DNA from: JAWODU01 sp046483125
GTDB taxonomy: Bacteria > Verrucomicrobiota > Kiritimatiellia > UBA8416 > JAWODU01
Length of the DNA: 20,278 nt
Assembly (NCBI GenBank): GCA_046483125.1
Contig: JAWODU010000071.1
Span: 1 to 20,278, forward strand
Direction: 5' to 3'
The position numbers and the translations under genes are program-made. Below, one piece after another: positions 1 through 5,280 of the stretch. The number at the start of each line of letters is the position of its first letter. Position 1 is the stretch's first letter. The notes under the pieces are model-generated. The model saw nothing but the letters and a program-made list of their open reading frames with translations, had not been told where the DNA came from and did not search any database.

Positions 1-335
1 GCAGAGCGGCCCTCACCGGAAGACGGCTCGGAAGCTTCCGAAACTCGTTTCGAGAGCTTCCGACCATCTTCCGGCATGGACGGTCCCCGACCGTCCGCGT
101 CTGCATGCCCATCACTTTCCGTCCTTCCCGCCCTTCCTGTTGAATCTCCTCTCCGTGCCCTCTGTGCCTCTGTGAGAGCTCTTTCTCCCACTACTCCCAT
201 ACACTCTTCCGGGTCGCGGCCCCTCAGCCTGTGCCAGAACCGCTCCGCGCTCTCGCGAAGCGTAGTGGCCCCTATCTGTCCAAGCCGGTAGCGCTTGGAG
301 AGGTGTTCGACTGATATGACTGTGTCGCTACTCAT
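1..335 (-). CDS. ABC polysaccharide exporter ATP-binding protein, N-terminal fragment (Wzt/TagH-like), cut by the window edge
   Basis: Reading from ATG at 335-333 on the minus strand gives an open frame of 111 codons that runs off the left edge without a stop. The first 44 residues begin MSSDTVISVEHLSKRYRLG and continue through TLRESAERFWHRLRGRD. This is the typical start of the ATPase that energises ABC-2 export of O-antigen, capsule or teichoic-acid chains. Walker A and later motifs would lie outside the window. From about residue 45 the frame enters repeat DNA: an R3 copy read as ALTEAQRAR, then a foldback at 16-74. In the family this position is a variable segment before the ALKDVSFEV-type strand. 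The permease at 3415-4290 is the obvious partner, with the carbamoyltransferase between them on the same strand. No convincing Shine-Dalgarno is seen. The family call is inferred from the N-terminus only; whether the frame re-enters ATPase sequence cannot be seen. Confidence 0.7.
   Translation of the reverse strand, partial: MSSDTVISVEHLSKRYRLGQIGATTLRESAERFWHRLRGRDPEECMGVVGERALTEAQRARRGDSTGRAGRTESDGHADADGRGPSMPEDGRKLSKRVSEASEPSSGEGRS
16..74. repeat. Foldback hairpin with CTCG loop, inside the ATPase reading frame
   Basis: Positions 16-43 pair with 48-74 across a CTCG loop. The apex reads AAACTCGTTT, and the outer parts GGAAGACGG and CCATCTTCC also pair. A smaller hairpin, GGACGGTCCCCGACCGTCC, follows at 79-97. 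Both are translated in frame if the ATPase fragment is expressed. The same AAACTCGTTT apex occurs in the foldback at 4394-4535, suggesting one family. Confidence 0.7.
148..180. repeat. R3 repeat copy inside the ATPase reading frame
   Basis: Contains CCCTCTGTGCCTCTGTGAGA. The same text recurs at 4568-4601, and a fragment is present at 5288-5299. Here it lies in the coding strand shadow of the ATPase fragment and begins what looks like an in-frame repeat insertion. Confidence 0.75.
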
Positions 336-350
336 GGTTGGTGGGAACGG

Positions 351-473
351 TAAACCGCGAATCACGCGAATCTGCGCGAATCAATCCCCACAATGCAACC
401 GCGCCGGACGCGCGCTTGCATTGCGCCGGTATCGTTCCTCGAATTAGCGTTGATTAGCACGATTAACGGTTAG
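351..473. repeat. R1-bracketed hairpin unit
   Basis: A plus-oriented R1 copy (352-383) and a minus-oriented R1 copy (442-472) flank a short hairpin. In it CAATGCAACCGCGC pairs with GCGCGCTTGCATTG across CGGAC, with one mismatch. The unit therefore begins AAACCGC and ends with a variant of GCGGTTT (here AACGGTTA). It sits directly upstream of the ATPase start codon at 335. No coding potential is seen in the whole 336-868 gap, which consists of this unit, a palindrome, REPs, R5, R7, R4 and R1. Confidence 0.7.
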
Positions 474-510
474 TGTCGAAAGACATGAGATCGGGACTGA
501 CAATAGCGTT

Positions 511-545
511 AACCTGGATTATTCGTGCAAATCACGAATAATCAA
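511..545. repeat. Palindrome ACCTGGATTATTCGTG, copy 1
   Basis: GATTATTCGTG (517-527) pairs perfectly with CACGAATAATC (533-543) across CAAAT. The left flank AACCTG matches the second copy at 7687-7726, but the right flank has diverged and lacks the matching CAGG. Confidence 0.75.
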
Positions 546-549
546 CTTT

Positions 550-649
550 CGCCTTCGGCGAACAGGGTTTCGTCTCCTACATATCCCTTCGTAGGAGCCG
601 ATCCCCGATCGGCGAATGTCCAGTTGTAGTAGCGGGTGTCCTCACCCGC
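550..649. repeat. GTAG-headed REP cluster (R6): inverted pair plus one extra
   Basis: A minus-strand REP ends with CTCCTAC at 574-580. A plus-strand REP starts GTAGGAGCCGATCCCC at 591 and closes at 616 with the complementary GATCGGC stem. A third, GTAGTAGCGGGTGTCC, runs 626-649 and closes with ACCCGC. Each has a GTAG head next to a short GC-rich hairpin, the layout of REP sequences mobilised by RAYT (TnpA-REP) transposases. No RAYT gene is present in the window. Confidence 0.7.
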
Positions 650-650
650 A

Positions 651-728
651 TCTCGTATCTCCCATCTTAATCCCAATCTTAATCTCCCCCTCCGCCCTCT
701 GTCCTCCGTCATCCGTCATCTACCCTCC
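651..728. repeat. R5 and R7 repeats, minus orientation
   Basis: CCCATCTTAATCCCAATC is the reverse complement of R5 seen at 7265-7304 and 10238-10268. The following CTGTCCTCCGTCATCC is the reverse complement of R7, seen at 9224-9262 (inside murC-murB) and 10195-10236. No gene is supported here. Confidence 0.75.
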
Positions 729-737
729 GTCCCGACC

Positions 738-800
738 TTCGGCGAACGGTGGTTCGCCTCCTACATGTCCCTTCGTAGGAGCCGATCCCCGATCGGCGAA
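738..800. repeat. GTAG-headed REP inverted pair (BIME-like), copy 2
   Basis: A minus-strand REP (738-764) and a plus-strand REP (775-800) face outward from a 10-bp spacer, ATGTCCCTTC. This is almost the same as the pair at 550-616, whose spacer is ATATCCCTTC. The two are duplicate copies of one bipartite unit. Confidence 0.7.
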
Positions 801-802
801 TG

Positions 803-925
803 TAATTCGCGGTTTCTTCCTCCCCCATCCTGTAAATCCCGTTGATCCTGTCTAGAGTTCTTCTCCCATTAGCGCTGATTAGCGTGATTCGCGGTTTCTC
901 TCCCCATTTCTGCTTTCAGCTTTTC
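803..925. repeat. R1/R4/R1/R2 composite overlapping the carbamoyltransferase 3' end
   Basis: A partial R1 (803-816) is followed by R4 (824-853), a full minus-oriented R1 (868-900) and R2 (905-925). The last two overlap the coding region: the C-terminal residues KLKAEMGRETANHANQR of the carbamoyltransferase and its stop codon are encoded by repeat DNA. Confidence 0.8.
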
Positions 926-2917
926 TACTACATATGGCCCCATCACAAGTGCGTCAAGCCCGGTGGCGGACCAGCACCGTATGGCGTCCTCGGGCGAACA
1001 CACAATCGGTTCGCCTTTTACGTTGAACGATGTGTTCAACACACACGGCACACCCCTGATCCTGTCCATTTCCTCCAGCAGTTCATGAAACAGCGGATTC
1101 TGTTCCCGCGATACCGTCTGAAGCCGCGCGCTTCCGTCAACGTGCACAATAGCGGGCATGGATTTCTTCGCCTTCTCCGTCGCGGGAAATACCTTGAGCA
1201 TGTACGGCGAAGGTGCGCCGGATTCAAAGTACTCCTCCGCCCTCTCTTCAGCGCAGGCCGGCGCAAACGGGCGAAAATCTTCCCGGTGCTTTACGTACAT
1301 GTTGACCTTGTCGGTCATATCCGGATCGGTCACGTCCGCCAGGATGGACCTGTTCCCCAGCGCCCGCGCTCCCCATTCCATGCGGCCCTGGAACCAGCCG
1401 ACAATTTTTCCGTCCACAATAAGTTTCGCCGTTTCCGCTACCAGGTTCTCCGGACGTTCGTAAGCAAGTTTCGCGGTATCCAGCGCGGAACGAATTTCCG
1501 ATTCGGAATATTCCGGACCAAGATAGGCATTCGTAAAAGATCCCGTCGTAGGAGCCGATCCCCCGATCGGCGAAGGTCCTTTCTGTCCCGACCTTCGGCG
1601 AACAGGGGTTCGCCTCCTACATTCACGCGTGGGGACACGCGTTACTACACTTCCCCCATCCGTGTAATTACCAACTGTCTTCTCTTCTTCCGACAACCCA
1701 TTTCTATCCGTGTAATTCGTGGTTTTCTCTTCTCCTCCGCGGCGGATTTGCGCAGATTCGCGTGATTCGCGGTTTCTTCCTCCCCCATCCTGTTGATCCG
1801 CCGCGTCGGATTGATCCTGTCTGAAATTCCCCTCTTCTCCCATTTCAGCTTTCAGCTTTCTGCTTTCTCCTCTCCCCCACACCCACTCCGCCGCGCCGAG
1901 CGAACACCCGTTATCCCCCGACGCAGGCTGAATGAACACTTCGGTAAACGGCGTCTCCTTCACGATCTTACCGCACATAACACTGTTCTGCGCCACCCCT
2001 CCCGCGAGGCACAGCTTATCGGTCTTCGTAACATCATGCAGTCCCCGCAATACGTGAAACACCGTTTCTTCAAGAACCGCCTGCAGACTGGCGGCTATAT
2101 CCTTGTGTTCGCGCGTGATCTCATCTTCCGGTCTCCGCCCTTCACCGAACAGCGACTTGAACTTTCCGGAAACGTACCCCTCGAATCTCCCCGGACTGTG
2201 CTGTACCTTGAAGTACGAAGAATCCAGCCTGTACGTGCCGGCCGGCCTGAGATCCACTATCCGCCTGAACCTGTCGGTATACTTCGGCTCCCCGAACGCC
2301 GCCAGTCCCATGACCTTGTATTCATCACCCGTCTTGAACCCGAGAAAGTTCGTAACGCAGAGATAAAGCACCCCTATGGAATGCGGCAGGTTTATCCTTT
2401 TCAGTTCCCTCAGGTCCCCGCCCCTGCCGTGATACATCAACGAAGTGGCCCATTCGCCGCGGCTGTCTATGGTTAATACCGCCGCGTCCTCAAAACCCGA
2501 ACAGTAATAAGCGCTTGCCGCGTGTGTATCGTGATGCCGCACAAAATGGATCTTCGCGCGCCCTCCTCCCTTTGCGCGGAGGCGCCTGAGATGGAAAACG
2601 TACCATGCGGTATCGTGTAACTGGTGCAACAGAAAGCCCGCGGAAAAAACCGGATGGATGGGCAAATACGCGATCCGGCGCATTACGCTCCGCAAACCGT
2701 CAAAGCTCCACGGCCGCCAGTAGAAGGCGATGTGGTCTATATCACGCTCCGTTATACCCGCCTGTTTGAGGCAGAAGGCGATAGCTTGTTCGGGCCAGCC
2801 TTCCTGGTGTTTTTTCCGGGTAAACCGCTCTTCTTCCGCCGCGGCGACAATCCGCCCGTCGCGTATCAACGCCGCCGAAGCGTCATGGCTGTAGCCGCCG
2901 ATTCCGATTATTATCAT
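869..2917 (-). CDS. Carbamoyltransferase, NodU/CmcH family, with an in-frame repeat insertion
   Basis: A 682-residue protein of the family that transfers carbamoyl from carbamoyl phosphate, via carbamoyl adenylate, to sugar or antibiotic hydroxyls. The Kae1-like N-terminal domain shows GYSHDASAALI (8-18), EEERFTRKKH (28-37), RHHDTHAASAY (127-137) and LAGGVAQNS (304-312). The C-terminal domain shows FQGRMEWGARALGNRSIL, VKHREDFRPFAPA and CVLNTSFNVKGEPIV. Between LGAAEWVWG and TNAYLGPEYS about 112 residues (349-460) are translated repeat DNA. Without them the length is about 570, as expected for the family. The last 17 residues also come from repeats. The start ATG at 2917 begins the conserved MIIIGIGGYSHDA strand, but no Shine-Dalgarno is visible; an R1 copy begins about 10 bp upstream. 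Its position between an export permease and ATPase suggests carbamoylation of the exported glycan. Family call firm; substrate unknown. Confidence 0.93.
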   Translation of the reverse strand: MIIIGIGGYSHDASAALIRDGRIVAAAEEERFTRKKHQEGWPEQAIAFCLKQAGITERDIDHIAFYWRPWSFDGLRSVMRRIAYLPIHPVFSAGFLLHQLHDTAWYVFHLRRLRAKGGGRAKIHFVRHHDTHAASAYYCSGFEDAAVLTIDSRGEWATSLMYHGRGGDLRELKRINLPHSIGVLYLCVTNFLGFKTGDEYKVMGLAAFGEPKYTDRFRRIVDLRPAGTYRLDSSYFKVQHSPGRFEGYVSGKFKSLFGEGRRPEDEITREHKDIAASLQAVLEETVFHVLRGLHDVTKTDKLCLAGGVAQNSVMCGKIVKETPFTEVFIQPASGDNGCSLGAAEWVWGRGESRKLKAEMGEEGNFRQDQSDAADQQDGGGRNRESRESAQIRRGGEEKTTNYTDRNGLSEEEKTVGNYTDGGSVVTRVPTRECRRRTPVRRRSGQKGPSPIGGSAPTTGSFTNAYLGPEYSESEIRSALDTAKLAYERPENLVAETAKLIVDGKIVGWFQGRMEWGARALGNRSILADVTDPDMTDKVNMYVKHREDFRPFAPACAEERAEEYFESGAPSPYMLKVFPATEKAKKSMPAIVHVDGSARLQTVSREQNPLFHELLEEMDRIRGVPCVLNTSFNVKGEPIVCSPEDAIRCWSATGLDALVMGPYVVEKLKAEMGRETANHANQR
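1538..1873. repeat. In-frame composite repeat island inside the carbamoyltransferase gene
   Basis: In plus-strand order it holds a plus REP (1548-1574), a minus REP (1594-1620), another minus REP-like hairpin (1626-1648) and two R1-related pieces (1659-1671, 1706-1730). These are followed by a full minus R1 (1746-1775), R4 interrupted by TCCGCCGCGTCGGA (1797-1810) and R2 (1843-1873). These are the same modules seen in the neighbouring intergenic islands. It is about 336 bp long and keeps the reading frame open. Confidence 0.85.
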
Positions 2918-2923
2918 GAAGAA

Positions 2924-2960
2924 ACCAAACCGCGAATCACGCGAATTTTCGCGAATTTTC
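2924..2960 (+). repeat. R1 repeat, plus orientation, left border of the GxxExxY unit
   Basis: AAACCGCGAATCACGCGAAT followed by a second CGCGAAT. It ends at 2960, directly against the GxxExxY stop codon (2961-2963), and begins about 10 bp upstream of the carbamoyltransferase start codon. Confidence 0.85.
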
Positions 2961-3368
2961 TTACGGCTTCCGCCGAACTAGACGACCTCTTGTGTTGACA
3001 ATTCGTTCATATTCAAGATCGGGATAATGACCGAAGTTCACAAGCAGGCCAAGTTGGTATTTCGTAGCTCTTAAATAATGCATGAGTTGAGCACGATGAT
3101 CGTCAATCAGATTCACGACCGCCTTTATTTCGATGACTATTTTGTCAAAGCAGATGAAATCAGCGGCATATTTATTTTTCAAGGGCTTCTGACGAAAGGT
3201 AAGGTCAAGCCTTGGCTGAGAGTGAAAGGGAATTTGCTGAAAATCGAATTCTATTTCCAGGCATTCCTGGTAAACCGCTTCAAGGAATCCTGATCGCATT
3301 TCATTGTAGACGTTGAAGCACGCTCCCATAATCTCATAAGTTTCTTCCTTGTAAACTAAATCATCCAT
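2961..3368 (-). CDS. GxxExxY family protein (PD-(D/E)XK-like nuclease fold)
   Basis: A 135-residue protein carrying the signature GFLEAVY (27-33: G27, E30, Y33). Downstream it has AADF with D70, then IEIKA with E80 and K82, and HRAQLMHYLRAT and LGLLVNFG near the C-terminus. The D...ExK arrangement is the PD-(D/E)XK nuclease pattern with which this family is grouped. No biochemical role is established that I know of. ATG at 3368 is preceded by a strong GGGGGGAT purine tract 6 bp upstream. The gene sits between permease and carbamoyltransferase genes and is framed tightly by inverted R1 repeats (2924-2960 and 3383-3412), so it looks like an insertion into a polysaccharide operon rather than a functional part of it. 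All predicted catalytic residues are intact and the length is normal for the family. Confidence 0.88.
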   Translation of the reverse strand: MDDLVYKEETYEIMGACFNVYNEMRSGFLEAVYQECLEIEFDFQQIPFHSQPRLDLTFRQKPLKNKYAADFICFDKIVIEIKAVVNLIDDHRAQLMHYLRATKYQLGLLVNFGHYPDLEYERIVNTRGRLVRRKP

Positions 3369-3382
3369 AATGAGATCCCCCC

Positions 3383-3412
3383 ATTAGCGTAGATTAGCGT
3401 GATTAGCGGTTT
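3383..3412 (-). repeat. R1 repeat, minus orientation, right border of the GxxExxY unit
   Basis: ATTAGCGTAGATTAGCGTGA followed by TTAGCGGTTT. This is the reverse complement of the R1 type AAACCGCTAATCACGC. It starts 15 bp upstream of the GxxExxY start codon and ends 3 bp from the permease stop codon (3415-3417). Confidence 0.85.
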
Positions 3413-3414
3413 GT

Positions 3415-4290
3415 CTATACGGTGTCTATGAACGTTCTTTCGCTTCGGCTGAAGATGAGGATGCCGGAGAAAAGAAGAACGACGGTCATGGCGGCGGACA
3501 CTAACAAATACATCGGCTCGACGGTGCCCTTGCCCAGGAACGCCATGCGGTAGCATTCGATTATTCCCGTCATCGGATTCACGGCCGGAAGCCAGCTCCA
3601 CTGTTCCCATTCCTTGTTTTCCAGAAATTTTATCACCTCCGAAAGCGGATAAACCACGGGCGTGGCGTACATCCATATCTGTGTCAGGAATCCCGACAGG
3701 TGCGCGAAATCCCTGTATTTCGCCGTCAGCGCCGACATCCACAGCCCAACCCCAAGCCCGATGGCCGCGGACTGAATTAACAGCAGGGGCAAAAGAAAAA
3801 CGTACGAAGTAAGATGAAACCTGGCGCCCGCGGAGGTGAAGTACTTGAAGAATACCCAGAAAGCGATGAATGTGCCGAATTGAATTGCAAAGGCCAGGAG
3901 GTTGGAAATCACGACCGAAAGCGGGACCACGAGACGGGGAAAATACACCTTCCCGAAGAGACGGGCGTTGCTGACGAAGGTAGAAGACGTGCCGCCGAGG
4001 CACATGGAAAAGTACCGCCATCCGAGCATGCCGCACAGATAAAACAGCATGGGCGGAAGCTTGTCCGTCGGAATCTTTGCGACTTTGCCGAAGATGACGG
4101 TAAATACAAGCGTCATCAGGATCGGCTGGATTATGAACCAGAGCGGACCGAGCACGGTCTGCTTGTACTTGGAGACAAAGTCGCGGCGGACGAGGAGAAA
4201 GAGCAGGTCCTTGTAGCGCAGTACTTCGCGCCAGGGTATCCGCACCCACTTCCCCCCGGGTTCTATAACTATTTCTTCAAAGCCGGGCAT
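3415..4290 (-). CDS. ABC-2 type polysaccharide export permease (Wzm/TagG/KpsM family)
   Basis: A 291-residue inner-membrane protein. A cytosolic N-terminus with IVIEPGGKW and WREVLRYKDLLFLLVRRDF leads to YKQTVLGPLWFIIQPILM, the hallmark junction of export permeases for O-antigen, capsule and teichoic-acid chains. About six hydrophobic segments follow, with NPMTGIIECYRMAFLG near the last pair. The ATPase partner is most likely the fragment at 1-335 on the same strand. A GxxExxY unit and a carbamoyltransferase separate the two. The start ATG at 4290 gives the usual N-terminal length, but its upstream sequence is pyrimidine-rich R2/R1 repeat with no Shine-Dalgarno. The protein itself shows no truncation or insertion. 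Family assignment is firm; the exported glycan is unknown. Confidence 0.93.
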   Translation of the reverse strand: MPGFEEIVIEPGGKWVRIPWREVLRYKDLLFLLVRRDFVSKYKQTVLGPLWFIIQPILMTLVFTVIFGKVAKIPTDKLPPMLFYLCGMLGWRYFSMCLGGTSSTFVSNARLFGKVYFPRLVVPLSVVISNLLAFAIQFGTFIAFWVFFKYFTSAGARFHLTSYVFLLPLLLIQSAAIGLGVGLWMSALTAKYRDFAHLSGFLTQIWMYATPVVYPLSEVIKFLENKEWEQWSWLPAVNPMTGIIECYRMAFLGKGTVEPMYLLVSAAMTVVLLFSGILIFSRSERTFIDTV

Positions 4291-4292
4291 TG

Positions 4293-4348
4293 GAAAAAGT
4301 TGAAAGTTGAAAGCTGAAATAGGAGAAGAAAACCGCGAATCACGCGAA
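4293..4348 (+). repeat. R2-R1 composite upstream of the permease
   Basis: AAGTTGAAAGTTGAAAGCTG (R2) is joined through ATAGGAGAAGA to R1 (from 4329). The same R2-linker-R1 junction recurs at 5366-5401. It starts 3 bp from the permease start codon, so the permease leader is made of repeat DNA. The 376-bp gap 4291-4666 holds only repeats. Confidence 0.8.
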
Positions 4349-4358
4349 TCAACGCTAA

Positions 4359-4372
4359 TCCGCCGCGGCGGA
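4359..4372. repeat. Mini-palindrome TCCGCCGCGGCGGA
   Basis: A short palindrome of the type TCCGCC-NN-GGCGGA joined to the R1 tail AACGCTAA. Related copies sit at 1797-1810, 5482-5495, 7356-7369 and 10332-10346, each inside or beside another repeat. Confidence 0.6.
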
Positions 4373-4393
4373 CGGGTCTACAGGATAATGGGC

Positions 4394-4535
4394 CGACATG
4401 CAGGAGAAAGATCGGGCCGCGCTTGCGCGGGGCCAGGCCGAGGCAAACACGGTCACTCGCAAACTCGTTTGCGGATGTCCGTGTTCGCCTCGGCCTTGTC
4501 TGCCTCCGGCAGACCGATCTTTCGCCTGCTCGACA
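4394..4535. repeat. 142-bp foldback element with nested hairpins
   Basis: The two halves pair over nearly the full length. GCAGGAGAAAGATCGG pairs with CCGATCTTTCGCCTGC, and GGCCGAGGCAAACACGG with CCGTGTTCGCCTCGGCC. GCAAA pairs with TTTGC around the apex. Each arm carries its own small hairpin: CCGCGCTTGCGCGG on the left and TCTGCCTCCGGCAGA on the right. It lies between a plus R1 (4329) and a minus R1 (4615-4645). No protein is supported. Confidence 0.75.
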
Positions 4536-4601
4536 TTTCGCGTTTTTCGCATCTTTCGTAGTTGCTCTTCCTCTGTGCCCTCTGTGCCTCTGTGAGAGAT
4601 T
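4536..4601. repeat. TTTCGCG-type and R3 repeats
   Basis: TTCGCGTTTTTCGCATCTTT followed by CGTAGTTG, then the R3 text CCCTCTGTGCCTCTGTGAGA, which is identical to the copy inside the ATPase frame at 148-180. Confidence 0.65.
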
Positions 4602-4614
4602 CTTCTCTTTCTTC

Positions 4615-4660
4615 ATTCGCGTAGATTCGCGTGATTGGCGGTTTGCTTTCTGCTTCCCCC
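4615..4660 (-). repeat. R1-R2 composite, minus orientation
   Basis: ATTCGCGTAGATTCGCGTGA followed by TTGGCGGTTT and GCTTTCTGCTT. It closes the island that opened with the plus R1 at 4329, just before the regulator's stop codon at 4667. Confidence 0.75.
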
Positions 4661-4666
4661 AGCTCG

Positions 4667-5146
4667 CTACTTCAGGAAATGTTGAACAAGGGGCGACGCC
4701 CAGACCTGTTCCGCGCGTTTCTGGAAGCGACGCAGGTTCTTCACTCTTTCCCTGACGAACTCTCCTTTTCCGTCCCCCGATCCTTCAAGCGCCGCCAGGC
4801 GACCTTCCACTTCATCCAGCAGTGAACCGTACGATGCCATCTTCCGACCCACCAGTTCGGTGACCGCGCTTTTCACGATCTGGCCGAACCAGTCGTCCGC
4901 GGCGTAGTAATCCTTGCGATCGCCCTTGACCCAGACCTTGCGCGCCCCGCCCCACTGTTCGAGCTGGCGCACGCCGGTGCTCGCGCTTCCCTTGCTTATG
5001 CCGAGAGCTTCCTGCATATCGGCGAGGTTCCTGGGTTCGCGGCTGAAATAAAGATAGGCGTATATCTGGCCGACAACACGCCCAAGTCCTATGGACTGGG
5101 TGGTGTTGCCCGCTTCTTCTACGAAGGCGTGGATGATGGGGTCCAT
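4667..5146 (-). CDS. GbsR/MarR-type winged-helix transcriptional regulator
   Basis: A 159-residue protein. After an N-terminal helix (FVEEAGNTTQSIGLGRVVGQ) comes IYAYLYFSREPRNLADMQEA, then LGISKGSASTGVRQLEQWGG as the recognition helix-turn-helix. The wing is ARKVWVKGDRKDYYAAD, and a C-terminal helical region probably dimerises (VEGRLAAL...FQKRAEQVWAS). This is the layout of GbsR-like regulators, many of which control osmolyte or envelope genes. ATG at 5146 has AAGGA 4 bp upstream. Its own promoter region holds an 18-bp dyad and a long hairpin, suggesting autoregulation. It lies upstream of the export permease on the same strand but is separated by 376 bp of repeats, so co-transcription is uncertain. 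Family confident; ligand and targets unknown. Confidence 0.87.
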   Translation of the reverse strand: MDPIIHAFVEEAGNTTQSIGLGRVVGQIYAYLYFSREPRNLADMQEALGISKGSASTGVRQLEQWGGARKVWVKGDRKDYYAADDWFGQIVKSAVTELVGRKMASYGSLLDEVEGRLAALEGSGDGKGEFVRERVKNLRRFQKRAEQVWASPLVQHFLK

Positions 5147-5177
5147 GGGTCCTTGGTTCTTGGTGGGAGCAGACTCC

Positions 5178-5219
5178 GTCCCCGTCGATTATGCAGGGGG
5201 TGCATAGACGACCGGGGAC
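5178..5219. promoter_or_regulatory. Hairpin in the regulator's 5' leader
   Basis: GTCCCCGTCGATTATGCA pairs with TGCATAGACGACCGGGGAC across GGGGG, with one bulge and two mismatches. It lies between the predicted promoter and the ATG at 5146. It could be a leader RNA hairpin or a protein-binding palindrome. Confidence 0.55.
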
Positions 5220-5224
5220 GTTTC

Positions 5225-5242
5225 GTTCAATATGTACTGAAC
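5225..5242. promoter_or_regulatory. Candidate operator, dyad GTTCA-N8-TGAAC
   Basis: GTTCAATATGTACTGAAC is an 18-bp imperfect palindrome with 14 of 18 positions symmetric, which fits a dimeric winged-helix repressor. It overlaps the predicted -10 box at 5240-5245, suggesting autorepression by the adjacent GbsR-like protein. Confidence 0.5.
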
Positions 5243-5268
5243 ATAGCGTAAAACATTGTCCCGGGCAA
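5240..5268 (-). promoter_or_regulatory. Predicted sigma70-like promoter of the GbsR-like gene
   Basis: On the minus strand, TTGCCC (5263-5268) is followed after exactly 17 bp by TATGTT (5240-5245). The -35 box is weak and the -10 box moderate. The candidate operator overlaps the -10 box. Confidence 0.45.
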
Positions 5269-5280
5269 GGAAAAAATGAG

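Noticed and set aside
76..291. 71-codon plus-strand open frame at the left edge
   Set aside because: It is antisense to the ATPase fragment, whose N-terminus is recognisable, and is largely repeat sequence.
616..855. Two overlapping plus-strand frames of 69-79 codons in the 336-868 gap
   Set aside because: They are built entirely from REP, R5, R7 and R4 repeats, with low-complexity Ser/Pro-rich translations.
842..1765. Long plus-strand open frame (307 codons) opposite the carbamoyltransferase
   Set aside because: No family resemblance. It is antisense to a gene with clear motifs and partly consists of repeat text.
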